In this document: one piece after another, positions 1 through 11,904 of the stretch | Layout: every line of letters begins with the position of its first letter | Numbering within the stretch: position 1 is the first letter of the stretch | Assembly: GCA_013054445.1 (NCBI GenBank) | Contig: JAAMPI010000446.1 | Coordinates: 1 to 37,576, forward strand | DNA length: 37,576 nt | Direction of reading: 5' to 3' | Source of the DNA: Cudoniella acicularis | Lineage: Eukaryota > Ascomycota > Leotiomycetes > Helotiales > Helotiaceae | The notes under the pieces: generated by a model | Told to the model about the DNA's origin: nothing | Seen by the model: only the letters and a program-made list of their open reading frames with translations | Databases searched by the model: none | Translations under genes and position numbers: made by a program

Positions 1-429
1 GAAAGTTGGGGGAGGAGGGGGGAAGGGGATGTTAGACGTAGAAGGGGGGATAGGTGGGATTTGAAGAGGATGTCTTCAAAGTTCCTAAAATCTAATAACA
101 CCCATAGCCACAAGCACTCCCAAAGTTTCATCCCTCCTCCCGAATCCCATCACATCTTTTCGAATAGAGGCGTCATAATGAAGGCTTCTGAATAGAGGCT
201 CCCGAAGTGTATTAGATCGAACTCCTTCGAAAAGAGAAACCCAAACAGAGGCTCCTAAATCGGATTGCCTCTCTTTTAAAAATAAAGGATAAGATAGAAA
301 CAGTACCTATTACCGCTTTTCCTTTCCACTGCTTGAGTTTGTTTTACCATTACAATTTCAAAACCATATCTTGACACAACAACTGTCTCTTCATACCTAA
401 CACTAATCCCTTTCCCCCTCCCAGCCATC
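1..429. other. Intergenic, no gene seen
   Basis: No coding frame with recognisable content. A loosely repeated unit around 'AATAGAGGC' occurs near 164, 192 and (degenerate) 244. The right part is the 3' flank of the minus-strand Rds1-like gene. Confidence 0.5.
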
Positions 430-1548
430 CTAAAAATCAGGAACTGGATTATTCATCTCCAAAATCACCGGGCCGGCCACAATAGTTTCATCGTTCACCT
501 CCCTCTTTCCATCCACACTGCTACAAAGCACCACATAAACTTGCCCATTCAAAAACTGCGGAATTAGCACATAATACCACGGCTTCCCTATGACACTCCT
601 GGCAACATCAACCAGCACCGGCTCCCCCACCGTCAAAAACGCCGCGAATAACCTCTCCCCCTTTTTCTTAGGCGTGTATCCTGGAGCAGAAAGGCGAATA
701 TATTGTTGTGTTTTCCAAGGCGGAGGCGTGAGGATATATAAAGGGGAGAAAGAGGTGAGAGGAAGTGTGGCGTTGGAGGGAGAAGGGGGACAGGAGGAAA
801 TGAAGGGTGAGAGGAGGGAGTATGTTTGGTTTGGGGTTAGGGGCGTGTCGAAGGTTTTTGGAGTTGGGGATTGTGAAATGGAGGCGCGGAGCCAGGCGTT
901 GTGGCGGGATTGGACGGCGAGCATTGAGGAGAATTGCGTGATGTAGTCGTGATTTTCTTTTGTAAGAGAAAAATAATAATACCACCGGTTAGCTAGCTAA
1001 CTTCGGTGTTTGGATAATATCATCCACCCAGTAGAGAAGATCAAGAAGAAAAGAAAAGAAAAAAGGAAACGAACCTAAAGAAGGAATAATGCCAATATAT
1101 GCACTAACTCCCACCCCCTCAATCACAGCCGCAGTCCTCACAAAAGCATCCACATTCCTCCCTATGACCCCAAAATTATACACGCATTCCCCCACCGCCT
1201 GATCACCAAGCGCATCAGCTAAAAGACCTACATGAGCGCCTTCGTCGAAAGCCGTTTCCCGGAGGTAAGAGTAGAACGGATCGGGGAAGTGGGCGGCGAT
1301 GAAATCGGCTTGTGTGAAGTTTGCGAGGGCTTGTTTGTAGAGCGCGTTTTCGAGGTGGGTTACTGTTAGGATGTAGTTGAGGAGTTGGACTGAGAGAAGG
1401 GGTTGGTGTGTTAGTGTGTTTGGCTGGTGGAGGGATGGGGGAAAGGAAAGGGGGAAATACCATCTGTGACTGCGAGGGACGTGATGGGGTTTTTTGCGGT
1501 GGCTAATGTGCTGAGAGCTAGTGTGGCGAGGGGTATGAGGCTCTTCAT
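430..1548 (-). CDS. Rds1-like secreted ferritin-like domain protein
   Basis: Fungal Rds1-type stress protein with a ferritin-like four-helix fold (the PF13668 family as I recognise it); the biochemical role of this family is poorly defined. Three exons were assembled by hand: 1548-1461, 1389-1075 and 956-430, giving about 309 aa. The start at 1548 gives a typical signal peptide (MKSLIPLATLALSTLATA) and has A at -3; another ATG lies four codons upstream. Intron 1 has a CACTAACAC branch sequence and a CAG acceptor; intron 2 has GTTCGT as donor (weak) and CTAAC. Diagnostic segments are LLNYILTVTHLENALYKQAL, FDEGAHVGLL (Glu/His of the ferritin-like core), EGVGVSAYIG and MLAVQSRHNAWLRAS. The C-terminal third is a beta-type tail usual for the family. 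Phases join cleanly across both introns. Probably extracellular or wall-associated, inferred from the signal peptide. Confidence 0.85.
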
Positions 1549-2928
1549 TGTGATGATCATGGCTGTCGGATTTCTTTGCAACGAGAATCTGGAAATGAGT
1601 GACCGTATAGAGACCGTGAAACAGACTGATACGGTAAGAAGCTGGTGAAGAGATAGACAGAAAAAAAAAAAGAAGAGAGAATCGGAACTGCAAGAAGGCT
1701 TTTATTGCTCTCCAAAGCTCCGCTGTGGAAGAACTCCTCATTCATCATTGAACAAGCCGAGGTGTTGTGATACTGTGGAACATTGGCGAGCACGAAGTAG
1801 CCCCTTTCGTGTAACATTTTGTGTCCGCTGATGCCACCATTTAATAAAAGTTGAAATCGTGCAGAAAATGGCAATCTTCTCCAGAATTGAAATTTCTTTG
1901 CTACCGAGAGTCGTACTTCATTGTCAACATACATCTGCGACGAAAGTCGTGACTCGTACGGGGAGGGTGCGAAGCTTGATATCCCGATTACGGTATTTCA
2001 AGTGTAAATGAACGTACAGTGCTCCCTGGAATTTTACTGTCTTTTAATCTTAAATTTCTGGGTAGTAGTCGTCTCGATGCTCGAAGCAAGAATAATAAAA
2101 GCCAGTATATTACTCAGCCCAACCTCGAGACGCCAATTGACGGAGGCAGAGTAAAGCTAGAATTAGAGAACAATATAAAAGCGCAGATCTGTCACGCCAA
2201 TGTGATACGAGGCGCAAATCTCGGAACAGAACCCAATAACATCATCGCTGCGGTTTTGCCAACCCCTTCTTTCTCGTCATGTCGTACTGCATAGTCCGAT
2301 TGTGTATTTTCGTCACCGAGATCGGCAAGGCTAATGTAACCTGTCTCTTCAGCTTTCTCGAGTTTTTCGTCGTGATGTGGAGGATTGGCTTGCGATGTTG
2401 TGGCGGTGTGATGTGTTAGAAGGGGTGACGGAAATAGCTGCCAAGATTTAAGGAGAAATTGCGATTAGTGATGCCGTTTCCTTCGCAGATCTAACTGGTG
2501 ATTGGTGCTTTTTTGAAGTTGTGTTTTATTTGGAGTGTTCTTTGTGGTGGAATGTTGATGCGCAACTAAGTAAAACACTTTCCTAGAATTAAGACTACAT
2601 TCGCGTTTGGGTGGGGTAGTGCTGCAAAATTTAGTGTGAAGTGCCCTGAATATTAGCGCTCGGCCACTAAACTATAGAGTGCAAGTCACTGTATTTTAGC
2701 GATGGTCACTGCTATCACAAAGCTGGGCAATTTGTCAGCAAGAGACTCGATTACTACACTTTTTTTTATAAGCTTCGAGGGCACTATAAGTTAGATTTAA
2801 ATAACTTATACGAAGTCCAGGTCTTGCTCTATCTAATATTAAGCCTTTATAGTTATCTAGCTATTGTAGTACGAGCTTTGAAGCTGTTCGCCATGGCTCA
2901 CGACGCTTCCAAGCTCGCCCTGCGGGGC
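1549..2928. other. Intergenic region
   Basis: Upstream region of the Rds1-like gene followed by unannotated sequence. A 91-codon frame at 2019-2294 (plus) has no recognisable content and no supporting splice structure, so it is not called. The stretch 2640-2930 is AT-rich and contains short T runs. Confidence 0.4.
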
Positions 2929-3042
2929 TGTTGACTATGCTATGAGTCGTGGGTCACGTGATATCCCCGTAAGTCACGTGGACTACCCGTAGATCCTAAG
3001 CCTATAGAGCCTGTAGAGCCTAGAATTAATAGACATTACAGA
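2929..3042. repeat. Candidate short LTR or repeat end
   Basis: The stretch begins TGTTGACTATG and ends GACATTACA, so it has TGT...ACA termini as in LTRs. It holds two CACGTG palindromes about 23 nt apart and a run of 'TAGAGCCT' units. It abuts an N-containing repeat. No second LTR copy or target duplication was found, so this is a weak call. Confidence 0.3.
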
Positions 3043-3640
3043 AGTAATAATCCTCTTCTATATATACTCGTTTTTACCCTTCTCTCTCCTTCTCTCGTCT
3101 CTCTTCTTCTAACCTCTTCTCTGCCCGTAACCTCTGCTGATCTAGGCTCTCCTTGATTAACCTCTCCCTCTCTAGATCCTTCTTCTTTACNTGCNAATCA
3201 CTNNATTCTATATAGGTAACCNGCCGGCNNTAAATCGAAAAGAGCTTNTCCTCGTCCTCGTACTTNTTACCNCNTCTCTCTNNCNACCTCTCCCNAAATC
3301 TCCTANTCTCTTNTACNATCTCTTTCCTTCTCTNCCTCCTCACCTTATCACGCTCNTCTTNCTCTCGAAGNNCTTNCTCTTCTNCTTGTGACGGCTTTCT
3401 ATAATCCTCGACCGTAATCAGCCGGCCNTTCTTCCTTCTTCCTCCTTTCTCTGTCCTTCCTNCTTGTTCTTNCNAGATCTNGATNTGGTTTTNGAGCTNN
3501 TCTTNAGTAGGAGGGATCNGGGGATACTAATTTTCGCGGTTCGTCTGACAACGACAGACGGCTTTCGAATTCTTCCGGCAGAACTCGCACGTAAGGCATA
3601 GGGAGGTATCGCGAAGCTAGGTGCGATATATATCCTCAAC
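3043..3640 (-). repeat. Degenerate repeat with scattered N bases, charged coiled-coil frame
   Basis: About 40 isolated N bases sit between 3190 and 3530, as expected for a multi-copy repeat collapsed in assembly or ambiguity codes masked to N. Minus-strand frames at 3074-3343 and 3399-3599 are almost all Arg, Lys and Glu (for example RKDRERRKKEE), preceded by MPYVRVLPEEFESRLSLSDE. This looks like the tail of a transposon-encoded protein. I do not recognise the family. The frames are interrupted and probably not functional. Confidence 0.5.
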
Positions 3641-3872
3641 CTCAAACACTAGTGCCAAACCACGTGACGGCTACTATGTCAGCCACCAGCTGTGAAACTA
3701 GCTATGAAACCAGAACCGTGACAGTTTCCAATATCCAATCCATGGGCGTGGGATCACCGTCGCCACCTGTCAACATCATGAACTTCCAGGTCACCCTTAA
3801 ACCAACTTTATAACTACTATAGCTACTAAATCAGCTATAACTAAACTCAACCCCTAAGCTCTCTTTATTATC

Positions 3873-6263
3873 TTAACAATTAAGCAATACAGAATTTGAA
3901 CACGAAGGCCACACAACATCAACCGACGGATCCACCTTCGCACTAGCCTGCGCACTCCCCAAAGTAACCTGCAAAATATCCGTGATACCCGGCAAAGCCG
4001 TGACGCCATCCCCCACCGACAAAACAGCTTGGAAGATCGTGTAAAGGCCAAGCGTCGTCTTCAACCTCATAGTTGCGGTCTTGCTGAGAATCTTGGTCAT
4101 TACTGTGCCGGTTTGCGCGGAGGGGTACCAGACTTTGACGGTTGGGGCTGTGCTGGAAGTGTCGAGGGTGTTTAGGAGCTGGTTTTTGAGAGGGGATTGT
4201 TAGTTTGTGGTTTCTTGCGCTTTCTATCGTTAATGGGGGCTGGACAGGGGCGGGAGAGTCCTGGTTTTTTTTTAACTTACTGCTGCGCGCACGACGTACT
4301 GTTTATTTACGACAGTGTTTCCATTTGAGACTTGATTGCGGAAGCTCTGCGAGGGTAAGATGAATATTTTCTGGTTAATAGGTGCACTGTAAGATTTCTG
4401 AATGGTTATGTTGGCGATGTTCGCGTTGGTTAAAGTATCATGAAATGCGTAATTGCTAATGGTTCCAAACCCAATGTCGGTGTTGTTGACAACAGGGTAT
4501 GGGGCTATGGTCGAAGTTAGTGATTAATGATCATGATAATAGAGGCCGCAAAGATGGATATACCTCCTTGTTGGCTGGTTTGTGGACCGATATCTTTTCC
4601 TCTGTCCGTTTCGTAGTAATATGAAGCTGTAGCAGGCATAGAGGAAGTGGAGTGCCCCGTTATTGTGCCTGAAAAAGTGACAGCTCCATCTGAAGTGAGG
4701 TCGAGATGGCTTTCGCGCAAGATCCATGGTCTTTGAAACAAGTTAGCATAGATATTCAAGGAATTCTAAGATATTTTTCAAGGGCTGAACTCTTAAATCA
4801 AACCGAAATAAAGGCAGAATATACATGCCTGGGAGTGATCGGGTCAGAAAGTACGGTTTCTCTAGGGACGGTATTTATCATCTTTCTCATAATACTGAAA
4901 CAGTTATTTTCAAAAGATTTGGCATCCGACATGGCTGTTACAGTAACGTTGTCGTCCGAAGCGAATATTCGTAGATCCGATTGTGTAGATTTAGGCCCAA
5001 CGACCAAGGGTCCTCCTTTTAAGCCAGTACCCTTTAAATATTCATTGACGCCAACATTGTCGAAAACGGCAGGGGTGCTATCGAACGAAGCTCGACCATC
5101 GGTACTGACCTGTTAGCATTCCCTGTTCAAGATATATACGTTCAAAAGCTTACCCAAAGGTTGGTTGATGAGAGCCATCGACTATACCCCAGATATATAT
5201 TAGTATTACATCGATATTATACTGCAGATTGAAATAGAAGGAATTGGTAGGATTTACCAATGTCAGGGAAATTAGTGCGATGAACCCCGCCTAACGAGTG
5301 TCCACATGCTCTAGGATTCAGTCAGTTCTAAACTTCTACTTAAATTATTGATATATAATGAAACTCACACAGCTTGGATCATCTCACTCTGACTAAATCC
5401 TGCTTTTTCGAATGCAGCAGTTGCAACGGCCAAAGAATCGGATGGGCTAGGGACACCTGCATTCGAAGAATTAGCACTGTAAATCCGAGAGAAATGTAGA
5501 GGAGACAGGTGCTTCGGAGCTGTTTTGGCTCCAACGACATGATCACAAGTGGGCGTCAAGGCCTCCGATATAACAGCTCCAGGCTCTTAACTCTTACAAA
5601 GAAAATTAGAGGTCACCTGTAGGTCCCGGCCCAGTAGCATCTATCCGACCAACGCGGAGTGGTATACGTCGAGCTGTTGAATCACAAGTAGCTAGACTGT
5701 CAGACAATCCCTATCCCACATTAGACCACATGAAATTTGGTAAAGTAAAAGACTCACGATTCCAATCAGATCCGACATAGATAAATATACACTGGCAAAT
5801 CGGGTAAACTGTTTTCGTTAGCTTGCGTATCTTCTACCTAGAGAATGACCAAATTACCCCGCCCAGTGTGTTATTAACAAAAATGCCTTTGTTCTCTGAC
5901 CTGTCTGACTCAAAACCAATCGATGCATCAAGCCCTCTATAAGCTTATTAGTCCATATCAAAAAGTATGAAATGAAAAGTCTTCTGACCCTAGTCCTGGC
6001 CCCGCAACGTTGGCAGTTACCATATCATGGAAGACGATCCGTACCCATTCCGCCGAGTGTTGCTCGCCCCTTAAAGGATCATCGTGAAAATTGCTACTGC
6101 AAGGCGAAACAACAACTGAAAGGGCGTTCGGATCTAACAACTGTCGTTCCAATGCCTCCACTTTTTCACCTAGGGTGATGCCATTCGCGTCCACTAGACC
6201 AAGGTCCGCACTTTTTAGACCTTGGAATAACAAAAAGAAAATAAGCAAGATAGGGAACAGCAT
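3873..6263 (-). CDS. Secreted fungal heme peroxidase (plant-type peroxidase superfamily)
   Basis: Class II-like ascomycete heme peroxidase, expected to oxidise phenolic or aromatic substrates with H2O2 outside the cell. Eleven exons: 6263-5989, 5936-5858, 5808-5758, 5710-5617, 5456-5369, 5310-5258, 5181-5154, 5104-4829, 4730-4564, 4504-4281 and 4178-3873, 546 aa with every phase consistent. The start gives a signal peptide (MLFPILLIFFLLFQGLKSA). The distal site is WVRIVFHDM (Arg75, His79), followed by GLGGLDASIGFES. The proximal site is VACGHSLGG (His200). FDSTPAVFDN and INTVP match the family core; about 180 C-terminal residues form a beta-type extension. Intron 8 appears to be GC-AG (donor AG|GCATGT at 4828). 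Intron 4 is unusually long (160 nt). The seventh exon is only 28 nt. The family is confident; the exact substrate is unknown. Confidence 0.85.
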
Positions 6264-7380
6264 CTTAGCGAATGCTAGGCGCAGAGGTGAAATTTTCCCT
6301 GAGCAAGAAAGCAAATTCGAAGATTGTGTATGTCCACGCCGTGATCCGGATTTAAGGTGGGAGGGTACCGCTGAATATACTTAAGTCAGAAAATTCGTTG
6401 ATGACAGTTCGTGGAAAGTAAGACGTATGATGTACCCGGCAATGCATCTACCATGTGATTCTACTATCTATTCTGTATATTAACCTTTTTCCCTCCTTGG
6501 GTTCGCTAAATCTCGGATATAAGGGGGGGAGAGGGGGGCTCAGCCGTATCATCGTCCGAGAAGAGCTTTTGAGGGATTCTTGGTAATGTTGCAACCTAGA
6601 TATTCAGGGTTCTATCAGTATCACGAATTCCAGGCGGTGGCTGGAACAATTTGAACTATTAAATCTCCTACATATCTCTTCACGACTGTGCGAAGAGAAG
6701 CGAGACCCGAGAGAAAAGGAAACCGAGTGACTCCCTACTCCGGGAAGGTACCCCAGGAGTACTGTAGCTTGGGATGTATTGCGTACTATTCTGATATTTC
6801 TATGTGTGTAAAAATCCTTCGATGAATTTAGGCAACTCCGGAAGAAGTCCGAGCCTGCTGCAGTTCTGCCTACACAGCTACATTTGATGATTTGATATCG
6901 ATCGGTAGATCGAATTTAGCCAAACTGTCGGTGTTGACCCTAATACTACCTAGTATCTTCACGCAACCCGAGCCGGATCTTCACCGCTCTCTAAACGACC
7001 TACATATTGCATCGGTAATCGGGAGGAGGGATACGCTGCATGGGGTGCCTTGGGCGTCTAGAGGCGGACAAGTCCGAGGATGACAAGTAAAGTTATGAAG
7101 AGCTGGCGCCTGTTCCTTTTATTTTTCTTCCCCCTAATTTTCCAGCTCTCACTATGGCCACCGAGCGTACAGAAAAAGTCTGAAAAACACCTCAAACCAT
7201 CTCATGGTCCACTTTCGAGAATCAGAACAGGCTATGTGTAACGGAACTGGGTCTACTTAACTAAGATCTCTACCTCAGGTAAGCAGGAGGTCTGTCGGAT
7301 TGGTAGTATAGAAGTGTGGGCGTTGCGATCTCACTGGTGGTTGCTAACTAGGAAGCTTAGCACGTTACAAGCAAGGATAA
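6264..7380. other. Intergenic, promoter side of the peroxidase
   Basis: No coding content recognised. There is a G-rich run near 6520-6540. The small frame at 6892-7083 is not supported. The right edge meets the first recognisable Helitron codons, but no 5' Helitron terminus could be fixed. Confidence 0.4.
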
Positions 7381-10300
7381 TCAAAGTATGATATAAGATT
7401 GCTAAAGTAAGTTGAGCACGAAGCTCCTATCTAGTAAGGAAATCCCTCTGCTTATATGCCTCTACACTACGTTCTCCTCTTCCCCTGTGGCGATTACGGG
7501 TGGCACTACGATATGTAGCTACGACAAGACCGTCAAGTACGGGTCGGNCGNCGTCTTAAGTAACGCTAGTTCTACCGGTACCGTTTATATACCCGTACCC
7601 GAGAGTTCTCGCCTCTCTTTTACGCTGGCCGCCTCTTCTAGCAATATTGCGTAGATGCGTTTGCGGCCTATGAGGCTACGGCTCTTAATTGGATCCGTAA
7701 GAATCAAGACAAGCTCCGTGCGGACGTTTACGGAGGGTTGTAAGATAACTTAGTCGCTACGGACGTCGATCTTCGCGAGCTCGGCCGGAAGGTCGTCCTC
7801 CCGTCGAGCTTTACGGGTGGGGATCGCTTTATATAACAGCTCTTTCAAGACTCTATAGCTATCGTTCGCTATTTCGGAAAGCCGACCTTCTTTATCACCT
7901 TTACCGCGAATCCCTACTGGCCCGAGATTGTGAATAACCTCCTTCCGGGTTAGCAACCTACGGATCGGCTAGACCTGATCGCCCGTGTTTTTCGTCTTAA
8001 GGTTAAGGAGCTCTTTACGGACCTAAAGGGGGGGGTTCTCGGTCCGTATCAAGCCCACGTCTATACGATCGAGTACCAGAAGCGCGGCTTGCCACATATG
8101 TACCTTCTTCTATGGCTTACGCCGGCGGCACGGTTCCTGACGCCCGAGCGTATCGACGAGGTAATCTGTGTAGAGCTCCCCCCTGAATCGTAGGGCGACG
8201 ACTTCCGTAAGATCGTTACGGGTCATATGACTCACGGGCCGTGTGGGGACGACTACTCTAAGGCTCCGTGTATAGCCCGTAGGTTCCCTACCAGTCTATT
8301 ATGTTGTCAGAAGAACTTCCCTAAGGAGTTCTCGCCCGTGACGGTGGTATACGAAGACCGTTACCCTGAGTACCGCCGGCGCGACAACGGGGACACGTTT
8401 ACGGTCCGTAAACCCGGCTTCCCGAACGAGACGGTCGTCCGTGATAACCGCTAGGTCGTTCCGTACAACCTATTCCTCTTACGGAAGTACTACTGTCACA
8501 TGAACGTCGAGGTGTGCGCAACGGTATAGGCCGTAAAGTATATCTATAAGTATGTGTATAAGGGGTCGGACCGTACGACGGCCGTGGTGAGCTCTACGGA
8601 CGATAAGATCACCCGTTACGTTTCCGGTCGATATATTGGCCCTACCGAGGCGTTCTAGCGTATCTTTAAGTTCCCGACACATCAGGAATGGCCGCCCGTA
8701 GAACACTTGCCGGTTCACTTACAAGGGCAGTATACGGTCTACTTTACGGACGATCTTACGGCCTCGTAGCTAGCGGAGAAGGCTAAAAGGACCCGTTCGA
8801 AGCTTATGGCCTTCTTTCTTTATAACGAGCAGTTTACGGACGGCCGTGAGTACGTCTACTCGGAGTTTCCGGCCCACTTTACGTGGAAACCTAAGACCTA
8901 CACGTAGGAGAGACGTTAACGGTTAGAAGGCGTGACGATCGGCCGTATATATCACTATAATCCTGTTTCGGGTAAGCGATACTATCTACGGCTCCTTCTT
9001 ACGACTGTCCGGGGTCTACGGTCCTTTGACGAGCTCTACTTCGCGGATGGCATCCGTTACCCTATATACTAAGCGGCCTATATTGCCCGTGGCCTAGCCG
9101 AAGACGATCACGAGTAGTATCACTGTTTTAACGAGGCGATTCTCTTTACTCTTAGGCGTGGTTTGCGGACGCTCTTTCTGACAGGCCTTCGCTAGCAGCT
9201 AATTACGGACCCCTTAAAGATCTAGAACCGCTATCGCGAGTCCTTCTACGATGATCTCCGGCACCGGCTCTCGATTACGCCCGTCTCCTTCCCCTTAGCT
9301 CTCGCTAACCTATACTACGATTACGGGCTATGGTTAATTGCTCAAGGCCTTACGGATCAGCAACGGTCCCTTACGGACGTCTCCCTGCCCGAAAACACCT
9401 TTAATTAGTCTAATATTAAGGAATCTATCGTCCGACAAGATAATCAAGCGATTAGTCGATAGATTGCGGACGATATACGGGGCCGGTTAAACGTCGATCA
9501 GGAAGCGTGCTTCTAGACGATTACGTAACGGGTTACGGACGATCTATAAACAGCCCACTTCTATCTCTAAGGTCCGGGGGGGACAGGGAAGACCTTCCTC
9601 TACCAGACGCTCTACTATTACTTCCGTAGCCAAGGGAAGAGGGTTCTCTACGTTGCCTCGACCGGGATTACGGCCCTCCTTCTACCTAACGGACAGACCT
9701 TATACTCGTAGTTTAAGATTCCTATTAACCTAAACGAGACGTTCGTAAGCTCGATTTTAAAGTCAAGTCTACTCGCGGCCGAGCTACGTAAGGTTGACCT
9801 GATTATCTAGGACGAGGTACCTATATAACACAAGTACTGTTTTAAGGTCGTCTACCGTCTCTTTGTCGACTTACGGTCCGTTTCGGACGAGCTTCTTTTC
9901 GGGGGGGTTCCGTTTCTTCTCGGAGGCGACTTTATTTAGATCTTACCGGTTATCCTTTAAGGCTTACGGGCCGAAATCGTAAAGGCATGCCTTTAACGGT
10001 CGTTCGTCTAGCCCCGACTTGATCGACTCTACTTACGGACGAATATACGGGTCCGTAACGCGACTAGTCCTTAAGATCAAGCCTTTATATAGTAGATCAG
10101 TAGCTTATCGTTTACCCCTAAGCTGTGTGGCCCGATCGAACTCCCCGTATATATTTTATAGACGCAAGACGTTCTCGACCTGATCCGTAAGATCTACCCC
10201 CCGGAAATACTCTCGCGGTCCGTAATAGATCTAACCACCTTTAAGGGTCGAGTTATCCTCTCTACTCTAAATCAGTCAGTTACGGAGCTAAATCATATTA

Positions 10301-10920
10301 TCCTAAGCTCTTTCCCGGGTCCTTTATAGACGTTTTATTCGATCGACTCTACGGATCTAGACGAGGGGGGGGGTGTTAAGGAACTACCCGTAGAGCACTT
10401 ATAAAGTATCGATCTACCTTCTCTCCCTCTATTAAAGCTAACGCTTAAAGTTAGTATGCCTATAATACTCTTACGGAACCTCTATCTAAAGGAGGGTCTA
10501 TATAACGGGTCCCGTATAGTAATTACAAGCTTATAGAAGTACTATATCGAGGGTCGTTTAATAGGAGGAGACTTTAACGGGTAGTTACGGACGATCCCGC
10601 GAATTAGGCTTTCGTCCGGAGAAAAGGATCTAACGTTTACCTTAACTCGTAAACAGTTCCCGGTTCGTCTTTACTTTATAATAACGATAAACAAGTTATA
10701 AGGGCAATCGTTTAAAAAGGTAGGGGTTAATTTACGGACGCCGGTTTTCTCTTACGGTTAGTTCTATATTACGGTCTCGAGGGTGTCGTCCGTAGATAGC
10801 TTATATATACTTCTATTACCTGAGTCTAATAAGACTACTAATATAGTTTAGCCGGAAATACTATAAGATTTATCTTACGAGCGGTCTAAAGATCTATTAG
10901 GAGTTTACGGACGAGATTAG
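7381..10920 (+). mobile_element. RIP-inactivated Helitron: Rep plus PIF1-like helicase remnant
   Basis: Rolling-circle Helitron transposase relic. One frame (codons starting at 7381, step 3) reads through to 10920 with no frameshift and 46 stops by hand count, all TAG or TAA and none TGA. N-terminal signature: YMPLHYVLLFP and FYAGRLFQQY-like (stop at the first Q). Core: VVLPSSFTGG, then FGKPTFFITFTANPYW. Rep motif: EYQKRGLPHMYLLLWL at 8071-8118, where the second His of the HxH pair reads Tyr; the Tyr motif YIYKYVYKGSDR lies near 8539-8574. Helicase: GPGGTGKT (Walker A, 9571-9594), VASTGITALLLPNG, and DLII-stop-DEVP (Walker B, 9796-9822). The N-terminal region and both termini (5' TC, 3' CTRR hairpin) were not found, so the copy may be 5'-truncated. 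CpA and TpG are scarce while CpG is kept, which points to RIP. Confidence 0.92.
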
Positions 10921-11184
10921 GTAAGTAGCGGCCTAGGTACTGATCTATAAGCGGCTCTAGACGCCTATAACGACCCGTAAGTTACGTTTTAACCTTTAAT
11001 TATAGGGATAGTTGTTCCGTAAGTAATAGCTTTTTATTCCTAGCCTATAATTAATCATATACCCCTATCTAGGAGACCCTTAATAGGTTTTAAAACTCAG
11101 GGCTCGCCTCTACTAGGCCTCTCTCCTCTTCTTCCTCTTCCCCTCCTCCCCTCCTCCTCCTCCTCCTCCTCCTCTTCCTCTTCT

Positions 11185-11220
<36 letters not shown>

Positions 11221-11510
11221 ATATATTCTTCTCTCTTATTAACGGACTCTAAAACCTTATATATACTAAGTAGGTTATTAATTTCAAAAGGTCAGCCCCC
11301 TACGCCCCCCCCAAGAAGAAGTTAAAGTTAAAGTTACTAGTGTTGTACTAAGCCTTAATTATTCCTAGATTCTCTCCTAGTAATCTATAGCTAATAAGTA
11401 TAGATAAAGAGAGAGGGAAGAGGGGGGGGAGGGACTCGAAGGGAAGCGTATATAAGGAGAGTATGTATAAGAAAAGTATATATAATTNATTTTTNAAAAA
11501 AAATATATAC
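10921..11510. repeat. RIP-like noncoding tail of the Helitron region
   Basis: Composition continues as in the transposon: CA and TG are scarce, TA is abundant. It includes the polypyrimidine tract listed separately and ends near isolated N bases (11488, 11495). This could be the Helitron 3' region or a neighbouring repeat. I could not place a CTRR-type 3' end. Confidence 0.45.
11118..11220 (+). repeat. 103-nt uninterrupted polypyrimidine tract
   Basis: Every base is C or T: irregular CTT/CCT units, then CTC CTC repeats, then a (CT)n run of about 15 units. Mirror-like pyrimidine tracts of this kind can form triplex (H-DNA) structures in vitro. No coding role is seen. Confidence 0.9.
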
Positions 11511-11904
11511 CTCTTGAGGGGCTCTCACTGCCTCTAAAATCCTGGCTAACCTTTGCCAGTGCTTCGCTTCAGCAAGGGGATTTAACAGAAAATAAACAAG
11601 ATAATATTTATAAATTTCTAAGTTACTTTACTAAAATATAACTTGAAATATTTATAGAAAAGGTATTATATTTTTTTTAAGTTTTAACTACATCTTAAAG
11701 AAAAACTTTAGAAGGAAATGTGCATACGCGGGATTTCTATTATATTTTATAGTAAAATCTGTATTAATTTATTATCGCTATAAAATTTCCTGGAATTCAT
11801 ATGAGATCTAGAATCGTTGTCGCACGCGACTTAATTACGTAAAAAGGCCACTTGAAGAATTGTTTTTACTTTGAAGTCAAGTGAGAACCGCTATCACTGG
11901 CAAC
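11511..11904. other. AT-rich intergenic
   Basis: No gene seen. The sequence is AT-rich with short T runs (near 11670), and forms the 3' flank of the 2EXR pseudogene. Confidence 0.4.

Noticed and set aside
2019..2294. 91-codon plus-strand frame
   Set aside because: No recognisable family, no splice partners and no low-complexity explanation; such lengths occur by chance.
5104..5160. Frameshift in the peroxidase after HQPTFG
   Set aside because: Using the acceptor GGTCAG at 5105 restores GTDGRASFDST in phase, so no shift is needed.
7412..7654. Plus-strand frame of 80 codons at the left end of the Helitron
   Set aside because: It is in another frame than the Helitron protein, whose residues (YMPLHYVLLFP) are read in the overlapping frame; the RIP pattern creates such shadow frames.
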